A stretch of 43,662 nucleotides of DNA, taken from the NCBI GenBank assembly GCA_049976505.1, contig JBMFIC010000011.1:1-43662 (forward strand), written 5' to 3'. The notes under the pieces are model-generated. The model was not told the DNA's origin. It saw only the letters and a program-made list of their open reading frames with translations, and ran no database searches. The DNA comes from CAYFFZ01 sp049976505. GTDB taxonomy: Archaea; Thermoproteota; Nitrososphaeria; Conexivisphaerales; UBA164. The position numbers were made by a program, and so were the translations under genes. Below are positions 15,976 through 25,418 of this stretch, piece after piece. Position 1 is the first letter of the stretch. Each line of letters opens with the position of its first letter.

Positions 15976-16481
15976 TCTTCTTGGGAAACATCGAAGAGGT
16001 GGCGAAGAAGGCACTTGAGTTCCTTAACAGAAAGAACTTTGTAAAGGACATGGTAAGCTGGGGTGTTGACTTCTCGCTCTGGCCCGTCCACCTTATGACC
16101 TCGTGCTGTGGCGCTGAGTTCGCTGCCGCTGCATCTCCTCGGTTTGACCTGGAGAGGCTCGGATTTCTCCCGTTCGGAGGGCCCAGGCAGACAAACCTGA
16201 TAGTGGTTGAAGGAACAACCACCATAAAGATGGCCAGGGTCGTCAGAAGGGTTTATGATCAGATGCCGAGCCCCAAGTGGGTGATAGCAATGGGGGCATG
16301 CGCGATGGACGGCGGGATATTCTTCAACAGCTACAACACTATAGTTGCAAGGGAGTACCTGCCGGTCGACGTCTACGTGCCAGGATGTCCGCCCAGACCT
16401 GAGGCACTGGCAAGGGCCGTTCTAATGCTGCAGGAGAAGATAAAGAAGGAGAAGGACGCGCTTCTTGGTGTTAAGGAATGA
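15954..16481 (+). CDS. nuoB: NADH-quinone oxidoreductase-like subunit B (N2 iron-sulfur cluster)
   Basis: At 175 residues it carries the cysteines for the terminal 4Fe-4S cluster N2: the tandem pair in MTSCCGAEFAAA, one in MGACAMDGG and one in VPGCPPRPEAL. This subunit passes electrons to quinone at the interface with NuoD. The start ATG lies inside the 3' end of nuoA and the stop overlaps the nuoC ATG by 4 nt. The same fold occurs in group 4 hydrogenases, but the NuoA partner and lack of hydrogenase cysteines in NuoD point to complex I. Confidence 0.95.
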   Translation: MADSEGLIFLGNIEEVAKKALEFLNRKNFVKDMVSWGVDFSLWPVHLMTSCCGAEFAAAASPRFDLERLGFLPFGGPRQTNLIVVEGTTTIKMARVVRRVYDQMPSPKWVIAMGACAMDGGIFFNSYNTIVAREYLPVDVYVPGCPPRPEALARAVLMLQEKIKKEKDALLGVKE

Positions 16482-16990
16482 ACCTGAAGGAGGAGCTATC
16501 CAGGATATCCCAGGCATTGGAGATAGACGAGAAGAGGAGCCATTATAAGGTTTCCATAGACGACCCCAGCAAGCTCATCAAGGCTGCTGAGGACCTCAAA
16601 TCTCTAGGGTTCGACCACGTGGTTTCAGTTACTGGCGTTGATTATCCCGATAAAATCGAGGTGATATGGCACGTTTCCAGCTACAGCGTAGAGGAGCTGA
16701 AGAGCATAAACCTAGCCCTTTCAGTGAGCGTGAAGAAGCCGGAGCCAAGGAAGGAGTACGACCCGAACAAACACGCGCTCGTGCTTAAGAGGCCCCCAGT
16801 CAGGGTTCCATCCCTTGTTTCGGTCTGGCCCAGCGGCGCATTTAATGAAAGGGAGGCCTTTGAGATGTTCGGGATAATATTTGAGGGCCACCCGGATCTC
16901 AGATATCTCATGTTGCCCGAGGACTTCCACGAGGCGTGGCCTCTTAGAAAGGACTTTCAGCACGAGAAGACGAAGGTGTTCCTGGAATGA
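16478..16990 (+). CDS. nuoC: NADH-quinone oxidoreductase-like subunit C
   Basis: At 170 residues it corresponds to the 30-kDa subunit. The family signature is present as SGAFNEREAFEMFGIIFEGHPDLRYL (key residues N-E-R-E-x-x-D/E-M-F-G and G-H-P-D-L), followed by PLRKDFQ. It is a peripheral-arm scaffold beside NuoD. The ATG overlaps the nuoB stop and its TGA overlaps the nuoD ATG. It is separate from NuoD, not fused. Confidence 0.93.
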   Translation: MNLKEELSRISQALEIDEKRSHYKVSIDDPSKLIKAAEDLKSLGFDHVVSVTGVDYPDKIEVIWHVSSYSVEELKSINLALSVSVKKPEPRKEYDPNKHALVLKRPPVRVPSLVSVWPSGAFNEREAFEMFGIIFEGHPDLRYLMLPEDFHEAWPLRKDFQHEKTKVFLE

Positions 16991-18198
16991 GCGAGAAGGT
17001 TTACAATCTTGAGGAAGCGGCCACGCTCAGCCCGAATGGGGAAAAGTACATAGTTCTTCAGATAGGCCCGTCCCACCCTGGATCGGGCCACATGAGGCTT
17101 GTGGTCTGGCTTGATGGGGATATAATAGTAAAGGTGGACCCCGACATAGGATTTGTTCACAGGACAAGCGAGTGGCTGAGCGAGAGGAGGGAGTGGATAA
17201 AGGCCGTTCCTATTGTTGAGAGGATAATGCTGCCCGACACGATTCACGCCAACCTATCCTACGTCCTTGCTGTCGAGAAGCTCCTCGGCATAGAGCCGCC
17301 TCCTAGAGCCCAGTACCTTAGAAGCCTTGCAGCTGAAATAAACAGGATAACGAGCCACCTGTACGGAATAGGAATATTCGGGATCTTCCTTGGATCCTCA
17401 ACGGTGTACATGTGGGCCTTTGGGGACAGGGAGCCGTTCATTGACCTCATGGAGATGCTTACTGGTGCGAGAATAACCTACTCCTACATAATTCCCGGAG
17501 GGGTAAGGTGGGATATGCCTAACGGGTTCAAGGAGAGGGCGGAGACCGTCCTGCAGTATATGGAGAGAAGGCTGAAGGACTACGAGGACATATGGGTTAA
17601 GAACCCAGTGGTTCAGGCAAGGACGATAAACGTGGGAGTCATGAAGAGGGAGGACGCCATATCGCTTGGGGTCGTAGGGCCTAACCTGAGGGCATCTGGC
17701 GTTTATTACGACACGAGAAAGCACAAGCCCTACGCTGCCTACAAGGACCTGGACTTTGAGGTGCCTGTCATGAAGAACGGTGATGCCTACGACAGGCTTC
17801 TGATAAGGGTTGAGGAGATCAAGCAGAGCATAAGAATTATCAGGCAGATACTGAAGGACATACCGGAGGGGAAGATCATAGCAGATAATATTTACAATCA
17901 GCTGAACCCTGTGATGAAGAAGGTCTACGAGGAAAAGAAGAGGGTCATGTTTCCTGCCTACATGATACATCTGAGGCCCCCACCGGGCGAGGCAACCTCT
18001 ATGGTTGAGGCAGGAAGAGGCGAAATATTCTTCTATCTCAAAAGCACGGGGGACAAGTATCCGTACAGGTTCAGGTGGGTCACTCCTTCCTTCAGGAACC
18101 TTCCTTTCTTTACCCACGTGGCAGTTGGGCACAGGCTTGCGGATCTCCCAGCGATCTATGGAAGCATAGACTACTTCCCACCGGAGGCTGATAGATGA
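16987..18198 (+). CDS. nuoD: NADH-quinone oxidoreductase-like subunit D
   Basis: At 403 residues it is the 49-kDa quinone-binding subunit. The quinone-cavity loop is IGPSHPGSGHMR, followed by IGFVHRTSEWL and ERIMLPDTIHANLSYVLAVE. The CxxC pairs that bind NiFe in hydrogenases are absent, so this is a quinone-reducing complex and not a hydrogenase. It is flanked by overlapping nuoC and nuoH. It would act on the cytoplasmic side of the membrane. Confidence 0.94.
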   Translation: MSEKVYNLEEAATLSPNGEKYIVLQIGPSHPGSGHMRLVVWLDGDIIVKVDPDIGFVHRTSEWLSERREWIKAVPIVERIMLPDTIHANLSYVLAVEKLLGIEPPPRAQYLRSLAAEINRITSHLYGIGIFGIFLGSSTVYMWAFGDREPFIDLMEMLTGARITYSYIIPGGVRWDMPNGFKERAETVLQYMERRLKDYEDIWVKNPVVQARTINVGVMKREDAISLGVVGPNLRASGVYYDTRKHKPYAAYKDLDFEVPVMKNGDAYDRLLIRVEEIKQSIRIIRQILKDIPEGKIIADNIYNQLNPVMKKVYEEKKRVMFPAYMIHLRPPPGEATSMVEAGRGEIFFYLKSTGDKYPYRFRWVTPSFRNLPFFTHVAVGHRLADLPAIYGSIDYFPPEADR

Positions 18199-19217
18199 TG
18201 GAGCTCATACCTCTTATAATATGGCTGATTCAGGACCTCCTTTACATAGTTGTGTTCCCGGGGCTGGTTACGATTCTGGTCCTGGCGATAGTTATCATAT
18301 GGCTCGAAAGAAAGATAGCAGCAAAGGTTCAGATGAGGTTCGGGCCTCTCTGGGTTTCCAAGAGGATAGGCGGCGCCCTGCAGAGCGTAGCAGACCTTCT
18401 CAGGTTCAGCTTTCAGGAATTCATAGTGCCCGAGAAGAGCGACAGATGGGCGTTCATACTTGCGCCAGGCCTTATGTTCGCCTTTTCCATGATATCCCTG
18501 ATATTCATCCCAGTTGGCCCCTACTACTCGTACCTGTTCCCGAGCTACTACACGATACTCTTCTCTGTGGGCATGATAATAATTACTCCCATCTTCGCCA
18601 TACTGGTTGGCTGGTCCAGCGACAACAAATTCTCATTCATAGGGGCGCTGAGAGAGGCCTTCCTCCTGATTTCGTATGAGATCCCATTCCTCCTTTCAGT
18701 AGCCTCTATGATAGTTCTTTACAGGACCTTTAACTATGTAGATGCGGTTGCCTACCAGTTCAGGGAGCTTCCGGGCCTGGTTCTGAACCCTCTGGCCGCG
18801 CTTACGCTGCTTATAGTGATGATCAGGACCACCGGAAGGTTCCCGTTTGATATAACCGAAGCTGACAGCGAGCTGGTCATGGGGCTCTTTACTGAGTACT
18901 CCGCGCTCTTCTTCGGAGTAGGAATGGCCACTCCCTACGTCGAGCTATATGTGTTCAGCCTAATATTCTCCCTCCTCTTCCTTGGAGGATGGTGGCCGGC
19001 CCCTCTGTATGCCCACGGCCCAATCGTTGGGCTGATAATTCCCGGAATCATCGTGGTTGTGAAGGCATTCATAGTCATGGCGCTTCTTGTGTTCCTGAGA
19101 GCAGTTTATCCCAGGTACAGGCTGGATCAGGCGATAAGAAGCGGCTGGAGCTACGTTCTGCTGCTTTCGGTGCTCTCCGTTCTTCTTTCCTTTGGTGAGG
19201 TGATGCTGTTAAGATGA
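18195..19217 (+). CDS. nuoH: NADH-quinone oxidoreductase-like subunit H
   Basis: A 340-residue membrane protein with about eight helices. Recognisable segments are IIWLERKIAAKVQMRFGP, AVSDLLRF-like VADLLRFSFQEF, and PFDITEADSELVMG, the acidic loop close to the quinone tunnel. It anchors the peripheral arm and links quinone chemistry to proton translocation. The start overlaps the nuoD stop by 4 nt and the stop overlaps nuoI by 4 nt. Confidence 0.94.
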   Translation: MMELIPLIIWLIQDLLYIVVFPGLVTILVLAIVIIWLERKIAAKVQMRFGPLWVSKRIGGALQSVADLLRFSFQEFIVPEKSDRWAFILAPGLMFAFSMISLIFIPVGPYYSYLFPSYYTILFSVGMIIITPIFAILVGWSSDNKFSFIGALREAFLLISYEIPFLLSVASMIVLYRTFNYVDAVAYQFRELPGLVLNPLAALTLLIVMIRTTGRFPFDITEADSELVMGLFTEYSALFFGVGMATPYVELYVFSLIFSLLFLGGWWPAPLYAHGPIVGLIIPGIIVVVKAFIVMALLVFLRAVYPRYRLDQAIRSGWSYVLLLSVLSVLLSFGEVMLLR

Positions 19218-19753
19218 GCGAGGTAAGAAAGCCAAGGGATCCTGTCACGGGCCACATAAAGGCCCTTGCGAAGGGATTCAAGTACCTTGTTGAGCCCAAC
19301 AGGATGACGCTCGACTATCCGGCGGAGACGATGAAGCTGCCACCTAACTACAGGGGATTCTTTACCGTGGACGATGCTAAGTGCATAGGGTGCAGCATGT
19401 GTGAGATGGTCTGCCCGCCTGAGGCCATAACCATGGTCCCGAGGATAGTAGGGCCGGGAGGAAGGACTCTTCCTGCTGAATCCGCTCCGCAGGATCAGAA
19501 GGCAGCGAAGAGGACCAAGAGGCCCGTGGTTAACTGGGGGAAGTGCATATTCTGCTACTTCTGCGTGGACGTCTGTCCGGTTGACGCGTTCAGGCCAACT
19601 GGGGTTCACGACGTCGCGTTCTACACCGACAGGGAGTACAGGCCAACGTACGAGGAGTACCTCAATCCTCCGGAAGATCCTTACAAGAACTCGAAGAAGG
19701 TGGTTTCCAAGGCTGATAAGAAGAGAGGTGTCAGCTATGAGCCCGCTCCTTGA
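19214..19753 (+). CDS. nuoI: NADH-quinone oxidoreductase-like subunit I (2x 4Fe-4S ferredoxin)
   Basis: At 179 residues it has two ferredoxin-type cluster motifs, CIGCSMCEMVCPP and CIFCYFCVDVCPV, which carry electrons into cluster N2. In complexes lacking NuoE/F/G this subunit is the probable entry point for an external donor. A basic N-terminus (KALAKGFKYLVEPN) and a lysine-rich tail are compatible with docking an acidic ferredoxin, but that is inference. Its 3' end overlaps the nuoJ start by 17 nt. Confidence 0.94.
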   Translation: MSEVRKPRDPVTGHIKALAKGFKYLVEPNRMTLDYPAETMKLPPNYRGFFTVDDAKCIGCSMCEMVCPPEAITMVPRIVGPGGRTLPAESAPQDQKAAKRTKRPVVNWGKCIFCYFCVDVCPVDAFRPTGVHDVAFYTDREYRPTYEEYLNPPEDPYKNSKKVVSKADKKRGVSYEPAP

Positions 19754-20249
19754 CTTCGTTTTAATTACGGTGGGAAGTCCTCTCCTGGATCTCTCGCTGC
19801 TTATTCTGGCAGCCGCGTCCGTGGCATTTGCCTACCTAACCGTAACCCACAGATCTCTTGTTTATTCATCCATATTCCTGGCCTTCGTAGGGCTGACGAA
19901 CACGGCGTTCTTCATGATACTCGGATACCCGCTTCTTGCCTTCATCCAGCTGATCATCTATGTGGGATCAGGAGTCCTGTTCATCATAATCTCTATCAGC
20001 ATGCTCAAGGAGCCAAAGCTGACCTTCAGGCCAACGCTTTACTCCTGGCTGATAGCGCTGTTCGTGGCGGTCCTGCTGGCAGGGGTCATTCTGAGCGTTG
20101 GACCTGGGCCAGCCTACATGACGTATCTTGGGGTGATCCCGGCGATCCATTATATAATCGAGTACTGGTTCTCGTTGCTGCTGCTGGTCCTTGCCCTCTC
20201 CGTAGCCCTCGTTGTTTCCATAGCCGTATCAAGGGGTGAGGAGGAATGA
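19737..20249 (+). CDS. nuoJ: NADH-quinone oxidoreductase-like subunit J
   Basis: About 170 residues with five membrane helices and the ND6/NuoJ segment LGYPLLAFIQLIIYVGSGVL (the pi-bulge helix). The frame is open further upstream to 19581, but that part is out-of-phase nuoI sequence and is basic and non-hydrophobic, so the start is ATG 19737 (MSPLLDF), within the end of nuoI. It overlaps nuoK by 4 nt. Confidence 0.9.
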   Translation: MSPLLDFVLITVGSPLLDLSLLILAAASVAFAYLTVTHRSLVYSSIFLAFVGLTNTAFFMILGYPLLAFIQLIIYVGSGVLFIIISISMLKEPKLTFRPTLYSWLIALFVAVLLAGVILSVGPGPAYMTYLGVIPAIHYIIEYWFSLLLLVLALSVALVVSIAVSRGEEE

Positions 20250-20566
20250 TCGTAGGGGTAATGTTCATTGCATTGGCCGCGGTTATTCTAATAGGGATCG
20301 GAATATGGGGGCTGATCTACAACAGGAACCTGGTGAAGATGCTCCTGTCCCTGGAGGTCTCGTTCAACGGGATAACGCTGCTTGTGCTTTATCTGGCCTC
20401 CACGGTTGGCCTGATCCCGGTGGTAAGACTTGGGGCCTATATAGTCTTCCTCGGGATAGCTCTGGCTATTGGGGAGATCTCTATCATAGTGAGCGTGATA
20501 CTTTACATGTTTAAGGAGAGAATGCTTGAGGAGATCTCTCAGGAGGAGGTGAGGACGGAGGAATGA
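20246..20566 (+). CDS. nuoK: NADH-quinone oxidoreductase-like subunit K
   Basis: At 106 residues with three helices it is a normal ND4L/NuoK. The central acidic residue involved in proton transfer is in MLLSLEVSFNGITLL, and a second glutamate is in LAIGEISIIVS. The charged tail is EEISQEEVRTEE. ATG overlaps the nuoJ stop and the TGA overlaps the nuoM start. Confidence 0.92.
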   Translation: MIVGVMFIALAAVILIGIGIWGLIYNRNLVKMLLSLEVSFNGITLLVLYLASTVGLIPVVRLGAYIVFLGIALAIGEISIIVSVILYMFKERMLEEISQEEVRTEE

Positions 20567-22065
20567 TGAGCGGACCTGTTCTGACGTATTCGCTGGCCGT
20601 TCCATATATAGCTGGTTTTATACAGCTGCTGCTCAACAGAAGGGCCTCTGGAAGGGTCCACGCCATCCTGAGCTCGCTTTCCCTTCTTGTGCCAGCGCTT
20701 GCATCCGTGGCCGCTTTCGCGGCCTATGGCCCATACTCATCTTATAAGCTTCCGGTTTACGCGCTGGGATACTTTATGATCTTCGTCGACGGGCTTAACT
20801 GGCCTGTGGTCGCAGGAATAGCGCTGGTTACGGTGCTGATAGCTGTCTACTCGTATCCGTACATGAAGGAGAGGTTCCATGAGCTGGGGACTGAGGACTG
20901 GGGAATTTATTACTTCCTGTACGTCTACTTTTCAGCCTCTCTGCTCGGAATAGTTCTGTCCAACAACTTCATACTGTTCTACCTGTTCCTCGAGGTATCC
21001 CTTATAACGTCCTTCCTTTTGATAGCGCTCTACGGCTACGGCAACAGGCAGAGGATCTCCATAATCTACCTCATTTGGACTCACCTTGGAGGTTTCCTCT
21101 TCCTGGTTGGGGCGTTTATCTACGGCCTGACCCTTGGCACCTTCAACTTCTATCCTCAGCCAATGTCTGAGACGTTCCTGCTGGCCAGGCTTGGCTCCCT
21201 TGCGGCAATAGTTGCAGCGCTGGTAATGCTGGGAATGTTCGTAAAGATGGCGGTCTTCGGGGTTCACATGTGGCTCCCGTACGCACACGCTGAGGCTCCC
21301 ACGCCGATCTCGGCGCTGCTCTCTCCGGTGATGATCGGGATTGGAGGCTACGCGATAATAAGGATCACGTATCTGCTCTTCAGGCCCCTGATGTTAAGGG
21401 CCCAGCTTGTCCTTCTGGCCCTTAGCATAGTAACCATAATATACGGGGGCCTCATGGCTCTAAAGGAGAGCGACTTCAAGAGGCTCCTTGCCTACTCGAG
21501 CATAGCGCAGATGGGATACATGCTGATGGGCATAGCAACGCTTTCACCAATAGGAATACTTGGGGCGCTCCTGCAGTTCTTTGCCCATGCCGTGGGGAAG
21601 TCTATACTCTTCACCTCCGCGGGAGTTCTTATAGCTAAGAACGGGAACCTGAGGGACATAAACAAAATGGGCGGGCTCGCCAGAAGCATGCCATATACTT
21701 CATCTCTTGCTCTGCTAGGCTTCATGGACATATCTGGCCTGCCTCCAACCATAGGATTCTTCAGCAAGCTGCTGATACTTATAGCTGTTGGAGTGGAGCT
21801 GGTAAGGCTTGGCCTTCCGGGGCTGATCCTTCTTGCATTGGTGCTTCTCGGGTTCGGCCTTACGCCGGCGTATGCGTTCCTGGCAATGAAGAGGATTTTC
21901 TTTGGCCCGCCAAGGATGAAGGCCATAGAGGGGGACCTCGTAATGCTCCTGCCAATGGTGCTTATCGCGGCGGTCGGGATACTCACCTTTGCATTTCCCG
22001 CATTAATAATAAACCCGGTTTCCGGGTTTCTTCACGCTATGACGCTTATTGGTGAGGTGGTCTAA
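20563..22065 (+). CDS. nuoM: NADH-quinone oxidoreductase-like subunit M (antiporter-like)
   Basis: A 500-residue antiporter-like subunit with about 14 helices. The ND4-type features are FYLFLEVSLITSFLLIALYG (conserved Glu of helix 5), the broken-helix lysine region KMAVFGVHMWLPYAHAEAPT, and LLAYSSIAQMGYMLMGI. One of three proton-pumping subunits. Order K-M-L-N, with M before L, differs from the bacterial K-L-M-N. The ATG overlaps the nuoK stop; a second ATG follows directly at 20566. Confidence 0.9.
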   Translation: MMSGPVLTYSLAVPYIAGFIQLLLNRRASGRVHAILSSLSLLVPALASVAAFAAYGPYSSYKLPVYALGYFMIFVDGLNWPVVAGIALVTVLIAVYSYPYMKERFHELGTEDWGIYYFLYVYFSASLLGIVLSNNFILFYLFLEVSLITSFLLIALYGYGNRQRISIIYLIWTHLGGFLFLVGAFIYGLTLGTFNFYPQPMSETFLLARLGSLAAIVAALVMLGMFVKMAVFGVHMWLPYAHAEAPTPISALLSPVMIGIGGYAIIRITYLLFRPLMLRAQLVLLALSIVTIIYGGLMALKESDFKRLLAYSSIAQMGYMLMGIATLSPIGILGALLQFFAHAVGKSILFTSAGVLIAKNGNLRDINKMGGLARSMPYTSSLALLGFMDISGLPPTIGFFSKLLILIAVGVELVRLGLPGLILLALVLLGFGLTPAYAFLAMKRIFFGPPRMKAIEGDLVMLLPMVLIAAVGILTFAFPALIINPVSGFLHAMTLIGEVV

Positions 22066-22066
22066 G

Positions 22067-24067
22067 ATGATCGGATATATTCTGTTTTTGATCTGGGGCC
22101 TTCCAATGCTCGCGGCAGGCCTTGGCCTTCTGCTCAAAAGGGAGGCTCCATTTATATCCATAGCCACTATTGCGATATCGTTCTTAATCTCCGCATCCGC
22201 CCCGTTCCTGGTTCACGTGCCTTACGTGGTATCGTACCCGTGGTTCACTCTGCTTGGAAGGACAGTGAGGTTTGGAATGCTGATAGACGGTCTGTCGGTC
22301 GTGATGGGATCGGTGGTGGCGTTTGTATCTCTGCTGATAGCCATATACAGCTACAGATACATGTACGGTGACTGGGGACATACCAGGTACTGGTACTTCT
22401 TCTCTTTCTTCGTGGGATCGATGCTCCTGCTGGTCTACGCCAGCAACCTTGTAGTGCTGCTTGTAGGGTGGGAGGGAACAACGCTGGCTTCATACGCTCT
22501 GATAGGCCACTGGTACACGGACGAGGATGAAGAGAGATGGGTGGGAGATAAGGGAAGGTACGCCCTTGGGGTTCCTATGTGGTTCACCCCTAGCCAGTCA
22601 GGGGTAAGGGCCATGGTCGTTACGAGCTTTGGCGACATAGGATTCATAACTGCGATAGGAATGCTGTACAAGGTATCAGGAACACTAAGCATACTTGGAA
22701 TAGAGAGCAGAATATCCGAGATCATCATAGCGCTTAACAGGGATGGGCTGCTGCTCCCATTCCTGATAGCTTTCACAATGGGCGCCTTTGCCAAGTCAGC
22801 TCAGTTCCCGTTCCACGAATGGCTCGTCACGGCGATGACTGGTCCATCCAGCATAAGCGCCCTGATACACGCCGCAACGATGGTTAATGCTGGGGTTTAC
22901 TTCCTTCTGCGCTTCGCGCCCATGCTGCTGGAGGGCGCATCATCCGTGGGGCTCTACTATACGCTGAGCGCCTTCTTCACCTATACGCTGATTATAGGCG
23001 CGATAACGGCATTCATGCTCGCGAGCATGGCCGTCGCGTCGAATGAGCTTAAGCTCATACTTGCCTACTCAACTGCATCCCAGATAGGATACATGTTCAT
23101 GGGGATAGGCGCAGCGTACTTCCTTGCAACGCCCAGCGTGGCGCTGTTTGCCTCGCTATCACACTTCATAAGTCAGGCCCTGTTCAAGGCGGCCATGTTC
23201 ATGGCTGCAGGGGCCCTGATAGAGGAGTTCTCGTCAAGGTACATAAAGGACATGGCAAACGCCTACTCAAGGATGAAGCTGACCGCAATCGCGTTTCTGC
23301 TTGCATCGCTCTCCCTCGCCGGGATACCCCCATTTTCCGGGTTCTGGGACAAGGACCTCATACTTGAAAGCGCCCTGATGTCAGGCAACTTTATCGCTTA
23401 CGTTCTCGGCGCCGCAGGCGCATTCCTCACAGCTTTCTACATCTTCAGGGCATTTACAATAGTTTTCATAAACAGGGGCGATGAAAAGCTGAGGGAGAAG
23501 GAGGTCAAGGAGGCACATCCCGTAATGCTCTGGCCCTACTTTACTCTCGGGCTGCTCTCGCTCCTGTTCGGCGTCTTCTGGTACTACCCCAGCGGGGGAC
23601 TGTCGTGGGTGATCTACAGCTTCATTTACACAGGGTCGACGGTGAAACTTTCGACTGCCCCAATAACCTTCAGCCCGTCTGACGTTGCAATCTCGATCAC
23701 AATCTCAGCGCTTGGCCTGCTGTCTGCAGTCTACATCTACAGGAGCAGGAGGGAAGTGGATCTCAGAAGCTCAGCGCTGAGGAAGCTGAGGGACTTCCTC
23801 TATGACAGGTGGTACATAAACTCAATATACTACAGGGCTTTCATATATTCGCTGAACAGCTTCGCCTCCTCACTGATGAAGCACGTCGAGTTTGGCTCAT
23901 TTGACAGGTTCTACCACGTGATAATCCCCAGGTTCGTGCTCGGAGCAGGTGAAAGGCTGAGAAGGTTTCAGCAGGGGGACATTGGAAAGTATCTGTTCGT
24001 TCTGCTCGCAGGCGCCCTTGTCCTTCTTGTTATAGGTTTTGTTATGGTGGTGTTGATGTATGGTTGA
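22067..24067 (+). CDS. nuoL: NADH-quinone oxidoreductase-like subunit L (antiporter-like with lateral helix)
   Basis: A 666-residue ND5/NuoL homologue: LLVGWEGTTLASYALIGHWY (conserved Glu), KSAQFPFHEWLVTAMTGPSS, LAYSTASQIGYMFMGIG, and a long C-terminal extension (about residue 540 onward) that corresponds to the lateral helix spanning the membrane arm, including DRWYINSIYYRAF. An upstream in-frame TTG (22049) lies inside nuoM; ATG 22067, 1 nt after the nuoM stop and preceded by GGTGAGGTGG, is preferred. Distal pump of the complex. Confidence 0.92.
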   Translation: MIGYILFLIWGLPMLAAGLGLLLKREAPFISIATIAISFLISASAPFLVHVPYVVSYPWFTLLGRTVRFGMLIDGLSVVMGSVVAFVSLLIAIYSYRYMYGDWGHTRYWYFFSFFVGSMLLLVYASNLVVLLVGWEGTTLASYALIGHWYTDEDEERWVGDKGRYALGVPMWFTPSQSGVRAMVVTSFGDIGFITAIGMLYKVSGTLSILGIESRISEIIIALNRDGLLLPFLIAFTMGAFAKSAQFPFHEWLVTAMTGPSSISALIHAATMVNAGVYFLLRFAPMLLEGASSVGLYYTLSAFFTYTLIIGAITAFMLASMAVASNELKLILAYSTASQIGYMFMGIGAAYFLATPSVALFASLSHFISQALFKAAMFMAAGALIEEFSSRYIKDMANAYSRMKLTAIAFLLASLSLAGIPPFSGFWDKDLILESALMSGNFIAYVLGAAGAFLTAFYIFRAFTIVFINRGDEKLREKEVKEAHPVMLWPYFTLGLLSLLFGVFWYYPSGGLSWVIYSFIYTGSTVKLSTAPITFSPSDVAISITISALGLLSAVYIYRSRREVDLRSSALRKLRDFLYDRWYINSIYYRAFIYSLNSFASSLMKHVEFGSFDRFYHVIIPRFVLGAGERLRRFQQGDIGKYLFVLLAGALVLLVIGFVMVVLMYG

Positions 24068-25418
24068 GCCAATTTTAATCATAATAGGTGCCCTTGTTGT
24101 CGTTTCACTAGGAGCGCCGTTCCTTGGCAGAAGGACCTCTGCTTACTGCGCCCCGGCGGCGTTTGCGCTCATACTTGCATACGCATTGTACGCGCTGATA
24201 GCCATGCACGGCCTTGGCAGGATAAAGGAGATGGCTCCGAACGATCTATCGTACGTGGTGCTTTTGGTAAGCCTGCTCGCAGGCGCCCTCACATCCTTCA
24301 GCATCAACAGGCTCGGCAGGGGGTCAGGAATAGCAGTTTCACTGATAAGCTCTGGCACTCTTGCGAACTTCGTTCTGAGCTCTACGCTCAATCAATTCTA
24401 CATAATCTCAGCGTGGGGCCTTCTTTCGGTTTCCAGCTACGGCATGGCAGCTATACCGAAGGACAGGGTCTCCCTCGGGAACTCGCTCAAGTACGCGTTC
24501 ATGGGAGGCCTTTCATTCCAGCTGCTTCTACTGGGCTTCGTCTTGTACTACTCTTTCCTTGGAATAACTCCAGGGCTCCCCATGGTCATAGGCGTAGTGC
24601 TGCTTGTAGCCGCCGTTGGGTTCAAGATAGGGATAGTGCCATTCCACATGTGGCTGCCGGATGTGTACGGGACCTCAGATCCTGTGGCGGTTTCAGTCCT
24701 GTCATCGATGATGAAGCTGGGACCAATAGTGCTTCTCGTGAACCTGTTCATGGCGGGGGCTGAGCTGCTGGAGCCCGCACAGAGGAACGCGATGCTGGCG
24801 TTCCTGATCATCCTTTCGCTGATAACGATGACGTGGGGGAACGTGACCGCAGCCGTCCAGAAGGACGTCCAGAGGATGCTTGCGTACAGCAGCATATCGC
24901 ACGTAGGGTTCATGCTCATGGCCATAACAACCATCATCGCTTCATACATCTACTCGGTATCCCCGTACCTTGCCTACCTTGCCCTCTTCGTGTACCTCTT
25001 CTCCTACTCAATATCCAAGGCCGGAGCCTTCAGCTACATGAAGGCCTTCAGCATAAGAACGTACGATGCGATAAAAGGGGCTGGCAGAGCTTATGGCGAC
25101 GTATCAGGGATGTTCTCGGTCTCCCTGCTGAACCTGTTGGGCCTGCCGCCCCTGCTTGGGTTCTGGGCGAAGCTTTTCGTGTTCATGGCTGCGGCAAACC
25201 CGAAAATAACGCCATTCTTCCTGGGGCAGGTGCCCTGGTACACCCTAGTTGGCATTATAAACAGCGTGATCTCAGCTTTCTACTACGTTAGAGTGCTGCA
25301 GAGCCTCTACTCAACAAGCCAGTCATCAGCGTCCTTCCAGGGACTCAGGACAACGATAATTGCATCATCTGCGATACTGATCCTTGGAGGAATACTTCTG
25401 CCGCTCATCCTTCTCTAA
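24060..25418 (+). CDS. nuoN: NADH-quinone oxidoreductase-like subunit N (antiporter-like)
   Basis: A 452-residue ND2/NuoN-type subunit with about 14 helices. Marks are FKIGIVPFHMWLPDVYGTSD, VQKDVQRMLAYSSISHVGFM and LLGLPPLLGFWAKLFVFMA. The start overlaps nuoL by 8 nt. It is the last gene of the complex I operon; its 3' end overlaps the convergent ITPase gene by 14 nt. No NuoE, NuoF or NuoG gene follows or precedes the operon in this window. Confidence 0.92.
   Translation: MVEPILIIIGALVVVSLGAPFLGRRTSAYCAPAAFALILAYALYALIAMHGLGRIKEMAPNDLSYVVLLVSLLAGALTSFSINRLGRGSGIAVSLISSGTLANFVLSSTLNQFYIISAWGLLSVSSYGMAAIPKDRVSLGNSLKYAFMGGLSFQLLLLGFVLYYSFLGITPGLPMVIGVVLLVAAVGFKIGIVPFHMWLPDVYGTSDPVAVSVLSSMMKLGPIVLLVNLFMAGAELLEPAQRNAMLAFLIILSLITMTWGNVTAAVQKDVQRMLAYSSISHVGFMLMAITTIIASYIYSVSPYLAYLALFVYLFSYSISKAGAFSYMKAFSIRTYDAIKGAGRAYGDVSGMFSVSLLNLLGLPPLLGFWAKLFVFMAAANPKITPFFLGQVPWYTLVGIINSVISAFYYVRVLQSLYSTSQSSASFQGLRTTIIASSAILILGGILLPLILL

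Noticed and set aside
17398..18132. A 244-codon minus-strand frame opposite nuoD
   Set aside because: It is fully covered by nuoD, has no promoter or domain, and arises from the high-GC codon bias of the sense gene.
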